Shown here piece after piece: positions 22,933-34,339 of a DNA stretch of 64,000 nucleotides. Below the pieces are notes generated by a model. That model did not search any database. It had not been told where the DNA came from and saw only the letters and a list, made by a program, of their open reading frames with translations. A program made the position numbers and the translations under genes. Source of the stretch: Castor canadensis (taxonomy: Eukaryota > Chordata > Mammalia > Rodentia > Castoridae). The first letter of the stretch is position 1. Each line of letters begins with the position of its first letter. Where the stretch lies: NCBI RefSeq assembly GCF_047511655.1, contig NC_133392.1, positions 28,320,001 through 28,384,000 on the forward strand. Reading direction: 5' to 3'.

Positions 22933-23109
22933 ACAATACGAAGTGAATTTTGTTTGTTTAGTATTTTATATATATGCATAGGTTCTGCTCCTCTGAGGCC
23001 CACCTCCTAAGGAAGGAGCTATACAGCATCACCACCCAGGATGCCAAAAACCCTATGCTCACATTAGCCAATCTCTATAATTTATCTCTGTCCTGAGTTT
23101 TCTGCCTAA

Positions 23110-23230
23110 CTGACATACTCCTTTTTAGAGAGGAAGAAACTAGAAACAGATACCAAAGAGTGGCTGACTAAAGGGTCAATAGCTAGTAAGTGGGAAAACA
23201 AGGTTTGAAGCTAGACCTCCAATTATATTA
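23110..23230 (-). mobile_element. MIR SINE (degraded)
   Basis: Antisense: AGGAAGAAACTAGAAACAGA, then CAATAGCTAGTAAGTGGG. Confidence 0.55.
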
Positions 23231-23234
23231 CTCA

Positions 23235-24145
23235 TTCAGGGGTAGGACCTGGATCCAGGTTCCAAGTTCAAGGAAGGTTGTACCAGTGCCCATGTGGTGA
23301 GGTAATTGTGGCTCTCCCTTACCACACAATGATTCTCAAGTATCACTGTGGTTTGGTAAAATTTTCAATTCTTCTTTGTATCTTGTTACCTCCTTCAGCC
23401 CCCTGACCTTCTGTCCTGGGCTCTTGCTGATGTGATTTCTTCCTAAGGATATGGGCCTGAGAGTAGCAGAGCCCGTGTGCCTCCTTTAGGCACTGGTTGC
23501 TCCCTTTGAAGAATATCCAGACCCTATTATCCAGGTCTAAAGGCTTCTAACTAAATCAACGACTACATTGTCTTGGTGTAGTCTCAGAGCCCAGGGTTCC
23601 CTGGGGAGGCTGTATGTGGGGCATGGTGTGGGGAGAGAAAAGGACTTGTGGAGACTGGAATAAAGGGTTCTGAGTCAAAAACGGGTCCTACAAATACGGG
23701 GAAGAAGACAGAAGGGATCTGTGGAGGAGAGGATCTACCCCTGCTGTGAACACACACACTCTGGCACTTTCTATTTGTTCTTAGGGTCTCAGCTTCAATA
23801 AGCTGCCCCCAGGAAGCTCTTCCTGACCCCAAGATGAAGGCAGCCACATGGTCCATATTCCCCATACTTCTGTACTATCAGATGACCCAGGCAGAAGAGA
23901 CAGGTTTGCAGCTAACCAGGTTCATAAGCTCTTAGAAACATGTCTAGGATTGAAATCCAGGAACAAGGGTAGCAGGAAGTGCTATGGGATTTGAGACCAA
24001 AGTCTAGCCCTATTAATGTCATGCTCTTGGTTCAGACACATACTACCACTGCCAGGGAGGACAAGAGAAAAATTGATCACAGAGGGTGGCATCAGGAAAG
24101 CCAGAGTGATCACCAAAACAACTTTCCAAACTTCAAATGGGAATA
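23235..24145. other. No recognised feature
   Basis: Single-copy-looking DNA. 23790-23870 may be an L2 remnant (CAGGAAGCTCTTCCTGACC). Confidence 0.35.
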
Positions 24146-24147
24146 TG

Positions 24148-24240
24148 GGTCTTGGGATGTAGCTCAGTGGTAGACCCCTGGCCTGTTTAAGGTCCTGGGT
24201 TTGATCCTCAGCACTGAAAAAAACAAAACCAAAAAAAACA
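24148..24240 (+). mobile_element. ID SINE
   Basis: CTTGGGATGTAGCTCAGTGG to GGGTTTGATCCTCAGCACTG and an A-rich tail. Confidence 0.85.
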
Positions 24241-24649
24241 GATGGGGATATGGGCAAGAGTTAGACTCAGGAAAATAGGAAATGTCCATGAGTCTCAATA
24301 CCAGAAGGTGACAGTCATCTGATATTAGTGAGGGTCTCACCTATTTGGAAAAATCTGACCTTGGAGAAAGGCTTTACTGGTTGTTTACCTCCCCTTCACC
24401 TTCACCAGCGCCCTGTGGCAGAAGGGAGATGATGGCGTCCCATGGCTTGGAGTCTGAACCTAACTTCTATTTCCAGATTCTGTTTCTGATTTCCTATAGG
24501 GACTGGGAGGAGTCATGCTCCCTTCAAGAGGAGCCAACTCCTTACTTCTTGCTAGAGATTCTAGGACAAAGATGTCTGATGACTCGTAAGTCAGTATTCT
24601 TCAGAAAGTTCAGAGAGCAGTTCAGAGAATTATTCCACCCCCCCTATTA

Positions 24650-24770
24650 GATTGGAGGCTCCCTAAAAGCAGGGACCATGTATCTCCTTCTAAGAAGGGG
24701 CTCTCGAAAACTGTTGATATTTCTTTTATCTTTCCCCTCAGTGCCTGACCCTGAGGTGTGAAAACAGATT
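24650..24770 (+). mobile_element. L2 3'-end fragment
   Basis: AGATTGGAGGCTCCCTAAAA and GCAGGGACCATGTATC match the L2 terminal segment. Confidence 0.5.
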
Positions 24771-24889
24771 CTCAAAATAAATCACCTGGTAGAAGCTTCC
24801 AGGTTCCCCTGCACAGTATGGCCTCCTAGCAAGCCAGTGCAGCTGCCATTCCATTGACAGCTCTTTAGAATCCATTCAAAGTTTTGGCC

Positions 24890-25100
24890 CTGCTGTAATC
24901 TCTGGGTGATGAATATTTCCCCTAATGAATGGATGGGAATTGAATTAGGCTGGAATGCCTGTGTGTTTAGACTCTAGCTGATTAAACCCCCATCTGCCAA
25001 GACCTGCCTGAGAATAGCTCATTACATTTAATTTTTTTTAAGAGGGAAAATGATATCGCTACTTCAGTTCTGCAAAGGAGCAGGAGGGCGAGTGGAAGTG
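24890..25100. promoter_or_regulatory. Candidate enhancer island G
   Basis: Contains CCTAATGAATGG, GAATTGAATTAGG, GCTGATTAAACC, CATTACATTTAATT and TGATATCGC. AT-rich and repeat-free, next to a possible older repeat fragment at 24650-24800. Confidence 0.35.
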
Positions 25101-25104
25101 AAAC

Positions 25105-27370
25105 GTTCAGACTGTTTTTTGGTGGTGGTGGGGTAGTGGCAGGGTCTGGTTGCTTTTAGTCTGACTGGGCCAGCACTCTCTCAGGCCCTGCCCACTTTTC
25201 AGTCAAATTATCTCATGAGGATAGACTCAGGTCCTCTGGGTCTCAGGTACCTGAACCCTTCCTCAGGATCCCTGTCCAGATTATTTCTGAGCCCACACCC
25301 ATTTGCTCCCAGAGGAGCTTTTATTGGACAGGGAGTGGCTTTGAAGAAAGATAGGAATGGGAGATGGTGTAAGATCAAGAGACCTGTGGATTCAGTTCCT
25401 GCCAGATGTAGCGCCAGCCCTTGGCTCTTCTTCCAAAAATCATCCTATCATTTTCCTTCAAAGAAAATTGCAAGGAGTTTGGGGTCCATCCAGGGTAGGC
25501 ATTCTAAGCTATTTTGGGGCTCTTTGTTGGTCAGGACCAAGGACAGCATCCCCTGCCATTTCAATGATCTCCAAACTTCCAGATCTCTACTTAGCCCTCT
25601 TCTTTCCCTGCCAAACATATTTCCCCATCCTCTCATCCTCTAGCACTCATTTTCCTTCTCCTCCCTTTCCCATTGTCAGTCCTTCTCTTCCTCCTCCTTC
25701 TCCTCTTATCACTTACTGTCCCTAATCCCAGGGACAGAGCCTGGCTTCTGATTCTTTACCACCCAGTGCCTCACCCCAGGAATCCCTCAAGAAAAGTTAG
25801 TTAAGCTCCTCAAGAAGCCTGTTCTATCCAGCTTGTTAAAAGCCTTATTCCCCACACCATACAAGAACACACTCTGAAATCAGGTGTTGAGCAGGAAGAA
25901 GGTCAGGGTGATAGTTTTCACAGAGCTGGATAACTCTCCCCCTCTCCAGTGGGGCTTGGAATTGGCCCACCTGGTTACTCCTAGCAAGACTATGGCTCTA
26001 ACTCCACAGCTCTCTCCCCACCATCCCCTCTCTTCCCACTCTATCCCTCTTCCTCTCCTCCCCTCTTCTCCTCCCCTTTGCGTCTCTATGAAAAGTGGCA
26101 GCAGCTGCTGGAAAAGGCATACCCTTCAATGAGCCTCTGCAATTGTAGTGACTGAGTGTCCTAGCCTTCTTTCCCAGTTAATCTAACTTGGGAAGAGTTG
26201 AGGTGTGTTCTGGCTCTGCTACCCATGAAAGGCAGAGAATAAATAACAAGCCAGAGGCATAAACAGATGTGCAGATATATGCAGCTGGCGCTTTGCTGCC
26301 AAATTACCATGGATGGAATGCTGGCAGGGGGCCAAGATACCTCCCCCTGTATTTGGAGTTCGGCCACCAGGGCCCATCCAAGTTCACCATCCATTTGGCA
26401 ACCTCTGAGTGATGGGAGGAGATGCCAGGAAAAGAGTGGAGAGGCTGCAGGTACCCTTGGGTTTGGTAAAGAATTCCAAAGGTTTGTCCTAAAGACTCAG
26501 GTGGCCACAGGTAATATAGTGGGGTAGGGAAATAGGAAGAAGTCCTGACTGGTCTCTCCTTGAACATTCCCTAGAGTACCCCACCCCCCACAGGTTGTGG
26601 TTGGTAGTGACTTGATGCTCAATTCTTATGACACTACATGGCTCTATGTTACCACCCTCCCTACTACTCACAGACTGGGTTTTCCTGGATCTTTGATCAC
26701 ATTTGATAATGCTTAGAGTTGGCATGGAGTCCAAGGGGCAGAAAGCAGCTAGAAGAGATCCATTCAGAAACTTCCCAGCATGAAAGGTTGTCCTTGAAGA
26801 CTCCAGCTCTGGAATAAGAGGGTGGAGAAATTGGGTAAGCAGGATGAAAAGGCATGACTGGGAGCGTTGCCCAGGGAGAATTCTCTCTAAAGACACTCCT
26901 CAAATCTGAATTTGGAGACACACCAAGCCACCGCTAACCTTCCTTCAGATCCCAAAGAGTCATTTTTTTTTGTCAGTTATTAATTGGACTTTTTCATACC
27001 AGGCCACCTCATGCAAGTTCAAGTGATTTGAAAAGTTTTTTCAGTGCCTGTCACTGCCCCTTGTCAGGATGAGGTGATATAGCCTTCTGACCTAAAGGGA
27101 TGGTGACATGTGTTCTGGAGAGCCATGGCATCATGATGTGTTGTGAATGGACTCAATTCTGTAGGCAATGGGGAGCAAGAGAGTCATATGATAAGAGTGG
27201 CGGCCAGAAAAGACGACTCCTGGTGGAATAGAAGTGTTGTTATAAAGGAGGAGAGATGCAAAATAGGGAGGCTAATTGTGAGCTTGTCATTAACATTCAA
27301 GCCTGATGATTGGCTCCTCAGTCATGCAATGGGAAAGGAACTGAGGAAAGAATGGAGAAAGAATTGATAA
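25105..27370. other. No recognised feature
   Basis: Single-copy-looking DNA with two pyrimidine-rich patches. No exons, motif clusters or nameable repeats. Confidence 0.35.
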
Positions 27371-27773
27371 TTAATTGAATAGGAATCAGAGATGAAGAGG
27401 GATAGTGTGGCCATATAATTTATTGCCCAATCCAGAACAGTTTTGAGTTCTATGAATAACTTTACCAGAACAATTGACATAAACTGAACAATCCTGGGCA
27501 AATCGGGACACACAGACACCTTGATCAAAGATGACCCAAAGTATGGTGCTTGGGCAATAGCAATTGTAGGGATGATGTTGATCAAAGCAAAGAGGCAGGA
27601 GGCAAGATGGCAGGATGGAGGAGAGGTGGTCATGAGTTTGGTATTGGACTTTCTGAGATTGAAGTGCTTAGAGACACTCACCTGCAAATAACCAGCAGGC
27701 CACCTTCTTTCAAGCATCCATGAGTGCTTACTTGGACATGTGTTAGGCTCAGGCTCAGGTATGTAGTACATAT

Positions 27774-28004
27774 CTTTTTTTTTTTTTTTCAGTACTGGGG
27801 CTTGAACTCAGGGCCTACTCCTTGATCCATTCCACCAGCCCTTTTTTGTGATGAGTGTTTTCAAGATTGGGTCTCGCTAACTATTTGCCTGGGCTGGGCT
27901 GGCTTCGAACTGCGATGCTCCTGATTTCTGCCTCCTGAGTCACTAGGATTACAGGTGTGAGCCACTAGGATTACAGGTGTGAGCCACTAGCACCTCGCCT
28001 ATAG
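27774..28004 (-). mobile_element. B1+ID composite SINE with internal duplication
   Basis: Antisense: T-run, CAGTACTGGGGCTTGAACTC, then the B1 part with GGATTACAGGTGTGAGCCAC present twice in tandem. Confidence 0.88.
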
Positions 28005-28107
28005 TGCTTCTGATCCACCAATGCCACTTCTAAAAATCTGAATCTCAGAAAATCTCATTCTTGTACAAAATAACATGTGTACTTGTCCATCAATAGCCTA
28101 TTTGGAG

Positions 28108-28302
28108 ATAGTTACTTGGGAGACTGAGATCAGGCAGATCACATTGGAGGCTAGCCTGGACAAATAGTTCTTGAGACTCTATCACCAAACTAACCAGACC
28201 AAAATGGACTGGAGGTGTAGCTCAAGTGGTAGAGTACCTGCTTTACAAGTGTGAAGTCCTGAGTTCAAGCCTCAATCCCACCAAAAATAAATAAAAAAGG
28301 CC
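28108..28302 (+). mobile_element. B1+ID composite SINE
   Basis: B1 right part (CTTGGGAGACTGAGATCAGG), then GGACTGGAGGTGTAGCTCAA to TCAATCCCACCAAAAA. Confidence 0.85.
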
Positions 28303-28400
28303 ATCAATACATTGAGACCACGTCTCAATTGGGGTGCCATGCGAAGTATATCTGTATATCCACATATGTTGAGGCACACCCATATTCTTGACCCAGAAAA

Positions 28401-28466
28401 CACCTCTGATATTTTAGGCAAGCACTCTACACTGAGCTATATCCCTAGCCCACCTCTGATATTTTA
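28401..28466 (-). mobile_element. 3'-truncated ID SINE with target-site duplication
   Basis: A 34-nt antisense insert (28417-28450), equal to the ID 5' end (GGCTAGGGATATAGCTCAGT onward), is flanked by a perfect 16-bp repeat CACCTCTGATATTTTA at 28401-28416 and 28451-28466. No A-tail is present. Confidence 0.85.
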
Positions 28467-28744
28467 AGTTGAAAAGGGAAAATTTCAATATAATATTATG
28501 ATCTAATAAATCTATATAGTGATTGTTTTAAAACTTGTGTGTGTGTGTGTAAGAGGACAGGAATACAACAATAAGTTGTCAAGAGAGAGCAGGAATAGAG
28601 GGAAGGAAGAAAGGCTCTGCTTTTCTGCGTGCTTTTGAATTTCTTGACGCTGAATTATTTATAAGCCTATTTCATATACTATGGTTTTAAAGTAAAGGAC
28701 AATAAAGATTTTTAAAAGACAGACTAAGGGATTATTTCATCAAG

Positions 28745-29667
28745 GTGATGGGTGAAGGTCAGTTGGAGTGAAGCAGAAATTGGGACTCAAACTTGAGATC
28801 TATTCCCATGGAAGGGCAGACTAAGAGAAAACAACAGGACAGGGAAAAGAACTGAATTTGGTCAAAGAAAGTGGAAAGTTAGGGGAGATGGAACCCACTC
28901 CACAAATGGGGCTGCCCCTCTAACTCCAACCCTGTCCCTCCGGAGGGCTGACCCTCCACAAGAGCCCAGCCTTGTCCCACAGGCCCCAATATGCCAGAGG
29001 TGAACCATAGCTGCTTCAAATTCTTGCTGCCAGAGAAAAGCCCACCTGCATCTTCAGTGCCACAATGGCCTAGAAAACCAGCTCAATCCCAGGCATGACA
29101 TTCATGCTGGGTGACCCAGCGCCAGCCCAGAAGGCCTCACTCCAGATAGTCCTGACTTCTTTCTGCCCCCCATTCTGTCAAAACTCCCAGCACTTCTCCA
29201 GATGCAGAAAATAATAGCCAGAGATGAATTCCATCTTCCTGAGCAAGGCTGTGTGTATGTGTCTGTGTGTGTGTTGGGTGGATGAGTGAGGATAAGAGGG
29301 GTGAAGAGCAGTGTGACTCACAGGGGCTCCTCCTCTGGGGAGATGAAACCTGACAGACAAGTGTTGGACTCATTGAGGTGACTTCCTGACAGAGCTGTCA
29401 GCTCCTTTCACTTCTGGCTCCCAGCAGTGAGTCATAGGCAGTTGAGCTGAGGTTTCTGGCACTTTCTCTCTTCACTTCTCTGAAAATGGGTCTCTTCCCT
29501 TTCCCAACACTCCTTCTCCCGACATGGCAAACCCATTCAGTGCTAACTTCCTGTCTTGCTGCTCCACTTTCCAGTTCTGCTAAGGCTGTTTCTTTCTTTT
29601 TCTTTTAATGGAAATGCATCTTTTCTGTTGGGGTGCCCTGGTCCAGGATTCCTTCTCAACCACAGCA
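28745..29667. other. No recognised feature
   Basis: Single-copy-looking DNA with a short TG-rich run near 29250. Confidence 0.35.
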
Positions 29668-29743
29668 AATTTTATAGATGATTGAAAATCCAGGGAGGCA
29701 CACATAATTTTATAGATGATTGAAAGTCCAGGGAGGCACATAT
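29668..29743. repeat. 38-bp tandem duplication
   Basis: Two near-identical 38-bp units (29668-29705, 29706-29743), beginning AATTTTATAGATGATTGAAA, with about two differences. Confidence 0.9.
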
Positions 29744-29847
29744 GGGGCAAGGAGACTTTGTGTGGGGGGGAGGGGAGGATAGGGCACACAGTCAGCCTTA
29801 AAGTAAAGGTCTTAGGATTCAAAAGATATAGGACATCAGTAGTATTG

Positions 29848-29940
29848 GGCTGGGGCCATGGCTCAAGTGGTAGAGTGTCTGTCTAACAAGCATAAGGCCC
29901 TGAGTTCAAATTCCAGTACTGCCCCCTCCACAGAAAAAGT
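29848..29940 (+). mobile_element. ID-type SINE
   Basis: GGCTGGGGCCATGGCTCAAG to CAAATTCCAGTACTGCC. Confidence 0.88.
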
Positions 29941-29989
29941 ATCTTCAGTGTCTATAGAACTTGTCTCATCAGCATCAGCTCTCACACAC

Positions 29990-30105
29990 ATACCTACAAT
30001 TGATAAATGAGAAACCTGAGGTCCAGAGAGGTTAAGTGACTTCCTTTCTTCACACAGCTAGCTAGTAGCCAAACCAGGATTAAAAACCAGGGATCCTGAC
30101 TCAGG
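29990..30105 (-). mobile_element. MIR SINE
   Basis: Antisense: AAATGAGAAACCTGAGGTCC, AGAGAGGTTAAGTGACTTCC, CACACAGCTAGCTAGTAG. Confidence 0.8.
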
Positions 30106-30109
30106 CAAA

Positions 30110-30895
30110 GCTGTGTCTGCAGGCCTATCAGAGACCTTACAGGAGAGGTTGTCTTTTTCAGACACTATAAAATGACAGATTTGACTATTTGACTAACAAC
30201 TTCTCAAAGAGGTGGAAAAAGCTAGAATCTCCTGGCCTTCAGGTGGCCCAGGGAACAGGCAGGGCCCTGCCTCTCTACATGTCCCCCAGTCCAAGCAGTG
30301 ACAGTGACACCTCTCCTTACCATTCTCTCCTGCAGAGCAGACTTCAGGACCAGCTCCCTCCTGAACACACCTTGGCTCTGGGAGGGCTGAGAATGTACTA
30401 CATCTGAGTTCCTCTCCTTGCCTCAGTCCCACCTGCCTCATCCAAAGAACCCAAGACAAATTGGTCTTCTTATCCTAGCTCTGATTTCAGCCACCATCCA
30501 AGGACTTGCTTCACCTTTTCAGTGTCTTCTCCCCCCACCCAATCTGTTCCACACTTCCTTGCCATGGAGCCACTTCTCCGTTCACTGATTGGAAGAAAAT
30601 CTTGTTCTTACCACCAGCTGGAGTCATTCACCATCAACATGAAACACCGGCATGGTATCCCCTCCCCTCTACAGAAGCCCAAGTCAGGTTCTGGTCCCAG
30701 GTCCCTGTGCGCAGCTGATTTAACACCTGAACACTACCCCTCACCAGCCCCCCATCTTCCCCCAAGGCCTCAGCAGGGGTCACGACTCCTCCCACAGGAG
30801 AGGAAGTGGTGAGTTTGGGCGCACTTTCTCCATCCTTCCCGCTACTCCCCAGGAAGAGGAGGGGAAAGGAAGGTGCAAAAAGAGGTTGGCAGAGC
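30110..30895. other. No recognised feature
   Basis: Single-copy-looking DNA leading into the CpG-rich island H. Confidence 0.35.
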
Positions 30896-30899
30896 AATA

Positions 30900-31260
30900 A
30901 AAATGTCAGGGCCTTTCCTCACTGCTCGGCTCCTCTCCCGAGCTGCCCTGCCCGCTTTCTCCTCTCGCCCCTCTCCCCCTCCATCTCCTCCGCTCCCTCC
31001 CTCTGGCTCCTGCCCGCAGACCCCGCCGCAACCGCGGCAGAGGCAGCGGCATTTGGGGGCTGAGGCAGGAGAGGTTAATTATTGCTCCCCCGCCCCCCAC
31101 GCCCCCCCACAAGATGTATCTGACTGTCAGAAAGGGTGACAGATGAAGACAAAGTACAGGTATGGCTCCCGCGAACCCGGCCCTCGATGTAACAGCCGGG
31201 TGTGGGGAGGGGGCGCTACCGAAGTTTAACCCCTCCAACGCCGGCGTACAGTGGGAGGAC
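30900..31260. promoter_or_regulatory. CpG-rich candidate regulatory island H
   Basis: GC- and CpG-rich sequence with GGTTAATTATTGC at about 31074 and an inverted TGACAG pair (CTGTCA-N7-TGACAG) at 31124-31142, a TALE-type (MEIS/TGIF) arrangement. A donor-like CAG|GTATGG at 31159-31160 on the plus strand leaves an unannotated first exon possible. No protein frame was recognised. Confidence 0.4.
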
Positions 31261-31658
31261 GGGCCGGGACAGTCCGGGAAGCAGGAGTTGGAACCTGGGT
31301 CCTGAAGGAACAGACTGAGCCCCAGGAAACCTCTGAGCCCCAGAGGCCTCCTGCCTTGCGCTACTGATGGGGTGGAGAGTGGCGGAAGCCGAGAGTCACT
31401 GACTCCTAGGCGGCAGAATCAAGACCACAAGAACCTCTCAGGGACACAGACAGGGCTCATTGGGTAACCTGAGTAGTTGGGGGCCCAGGAACCCTAATGA
31501 GAGGGAGACCTCCACCATTGGACAACACCCCCTCACACAAGTCTGTTACCAAGGTCCTTGTCAGGGTGTGCTTGTGTATTTGAGAATGATAGTCTGTGTA
31601 ATTGTGTGTCTGTGTAATTGTATGTACTTGAAGTGATGTAACTCAGTAAGCTTGAAAG

Positions 31659-31679
31659 TGTGTGTGTGTGTGTGTGTGT
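31659..31679. repeat. (GT)n microsatellite
   Basis: About ten GT units inside a longer degenerate TGTG-rich stretch (31560-31930). Confidence 0.85.
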
Positions 31680-32024
31680 ACATACACACTCACCCAGTGA
31701 TTGGAAGGAGTTGGCTGAGGGTACCTGTGTTGTGTTTTTGTGTGAGACAGAGCCTCTGCCTGTAGGTATGGCTGTTGGTAAAGGTGTGTGTCCTCAGGAG
31801 AGCATGGAGGAGTGTTTGCAAGTACTGTATTGGGAAGGTGGGCACACGATGTGTGCCAGTGTGAGCCAGCATATGGATGTCGATGATGCTGGTGTGTGAG
31901 CACAGCTGTGTGTGTGCCATGTGCACTGTATGCATTCTGCTACCTATGTGTACCAGCCTGAGACTGCAGCCTCTTTCTTCCTCTTCACTGGTGGCCCTCC
32001 CTTTTCCTCTTCTCCTCTCCATAG

Positions 32025-32235
32025 CAAACAAGGTGAAATAATTACTTTTCCATTTAAATGCCCCATGTTCAAGCCAGAATGAAAACAAAGTGATTTAATA
32101 AAATTGTCTTTAAAAGAGAAAAGAGGAAAATAAACGTCTGCTCTGCTCCCCTCCCTGGCGTTCAGGGAGGCCCCAAGCCCTTCAAAGTTAATTAAAACAG
32201 GAACTAAAATCACAGAATCACTTACCAACCTTTTT
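32025..32235. promoter_or_regulatory. Candidate enhancer island I
   Basis: Contains GAAATAATTAC, CATTTAAATG, GTGATTTAATAAAATTG and AAGTTAATTAAAAC. AT-rich, repeat-free and flanked by GC-rich single-copy DNA. Confidence 0.38.
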
Positions 32236-32244
32236 CCCAACTCT

Positions 32245-33760
32245 GTCTTAAAGGTAAGGGGGCCTCAGAACCCCTGCCTCAAGCCTGCCCCTTGAGGGTT
32301 CCCCCTGCTCTAAGGCTCAACTTCTCCTTGACAATTCTCATTCTTGGAGGACACCCTGGCTTTCCTGCACCCCCATCTGGGAGAAGGGGATGTACCCTTC
32401 CCTCCTCCGGAAGAGTCATCAAAGGCCTTGTCTGGCCATTTGAAGCCCTTGATGGACACTGGTCCCCATCAGAAGCTTCCGGCCCTGCCTCCTCCCAGGA
32501 TAGCCAGTCTTCAGCCCCTGCTGCCCCTCCCCACCAGTCCCTTGAGCCCCCAGCTGCTCTGAGCTTTATCTGTCTTCACTGACCCCTGGCCTGGTCCTCA
32601 GCTCCAGCTCAGCACAGTTTCTGCAGCTTCCGCCTGGTCTGTATCTGTTCCCCATCAGAGGCCCCATTGGAGCTCTAGCCCTTCAGCAGCCCAGATAAAA
32701 GAGATGGATGGAGGTGAGTTTGGGGGATGCCCCTCCCTGCAAGCCATAGCTAGAAGCCTGAGTTCTGACAGGGGCTCCCTGTGGAGGGCTGGGAGTACTG
32801 GTGAAGACTGCCAAGCTCTCTGGAAGCCCACTCCCTGTACATCCCCACCCTACCCCAACCATTTCTCTCTTCTAAGTCCCAGTTCCTAGGACCTCTCCCA
32901 GACAGGCACCAAGGCTGCAGTCACCAGTTCTCCAGCACACACACTTCAGAGGATGCCCTACCCTGGACACCCTGTCCCTCCCCATGAAGATCACCTGTCC
33001 CAGAAATAATCACAGGAAGGTGGAACATCTGTTATGTTCCAAACATATTCCCCATAGGCTCTCTAGTCCTTATGGAGTAAGTGTTACACTGTCTGGTGGA
33101 GGCAGACATAGAAGGAAGGTTAAGAAACTAGGAGGAGAGGAGCAGGGAGTGGGAAAAAAAAAAAGAAAGAAAGAAACCAGCTCAAGGTATGAACTGAAAA
33201 AGCAGCAGAACTGAGACACAAACCCATACTGGAAAACCTCATGTCCCTCACCAGTTTATCCTTGACCTCAGTTCTGCTCCCAAAGAGCTACCCTTACTCT
33301 TCAGAGGCTACTGTCCCCAAATACCCTCACTATTGCCCCTTCTGACACTAGTTTACACAGTGTGGGAGGGACAGGGATTAGTAGGGAAACTGGAGTTAGG
33401 CCCTGGGTCACTGAGAGGCCAATTAAACACAGAACTATGGGACCTCCTTCCTACTTCAGTTATCCAGGATGGAGAGGAGGTGGGAGGCAGGAAACTATTG
33501 TTCTTAGAGTCCTCATCCTTTGCCCAGGAGGCTCCATCTCTTCCCTCAGGCCTTCACCATTTCTCATAGAGACCCTGTCTTTTCTCCCAAGAGACTCCAG
33601 ACCTCATTTCAGTCCTTTCAAGTCCATCCTGCCTCCCAAGGTCCTCAGGGAATAGGATGAGACTTGATTGTGAGGTAACATTTGTCACAAAAACTGGTCT
33701 TTTATAAGTGTTCACTCTGTCTCCAGAAGCCCAGAAGAAGGTAAAATGTCAAAAATAAAT
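32245..33760. other. No recognised feature
   Basis: GC-moderate single-copy-looking sequence with a short A-rich tract at 33150. No exon was recognised. Confidence 0.35.
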
Positions 33761-33763
33761 CTA

Positions 33764-33872
33764 GGCTGAGTGGTGGCACATGCCTCTAATGTCAGCCCTG
33801 GGGAGGCTAAGGCAGGATTCCAATTTCAAGACTAGCCTGGGCTACATATTGTGATCCTGCCTCAAAAAACAG
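33764..33872 (+). mobile_element. B1 SINE
   Basis: GGCTGAGTGGTGGCACATGC to GCCTGGGCTACATATTGTGA and TCCTGCCTCAAAAAAC. Confidence 0.88.
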
Positions 33873-33878
33873 ATAGAT

Positions 33879-33914
<36 letters not shown>

Positions 33915-33927
33915 CAGATAGATAGAA
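33872..33927. repeat. (GATA)n microsatellite
   Basis: About 13 GATA units with one GACA, grown from the B1 tail. Confidence 0.92.
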
Positions 33928-34197
33928 TCCAGGCCAGGACCCTGCCTGCATCTTTGGCCCCTCCACACCAGTAAGTACAAAGCCCAACTAAGATATGGAT
34001 CCGGGAAAGAAGAGAACTAATGGAGAAGGAGATTGACAGTGAGGGAACAGAAGCCCTGGTTTTAGGGTGAAATAGTCCAGCAAGGAAGAGTGAGAAGGAA
34101 GGGGACAAGTCAGAGGTATTTCTACAGATCAAGAGTTAGGATGATACCTGAAGACTCCAGGTCTCAACTCTAGATGTTTTCCAGCAAAAGGACGGAA

Positions 34198-34330
34198 GAA
34201 GGGCTTGCAATGTAGCTCAAATGGTAGAGCACCTGCCTGGCAAACCCGTGGCCCTGAGTTTGACCCCCGATACTACCAAAAAAAAAAAAAAGAAGAAGAA
34301 GAAAGAAAATGAAAGAAAGAAAGAAGGAAA
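34198..34330 (+). mobile_element. ID-type SINE with purine tail
   Basis: GGGCTTGCAATGTAGCTCAA to CCCCGATACTACC and an (AAG)n-rich tail. Confidence 0.85.
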
Positions 34331-34339
34331 AACAAAAAA

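Larger units (their letters stand above)
28020..28740 (+). mobile_element. Probable old L1 tail, interrupted by SINEs
   Basis: CCACTTCTAAAAATCTGAAT and AAAATAACATGTGTACTTGT recall L1 3' UTRs. The remainder is AT-rich with weak resemblance. Confidence 0.35.
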
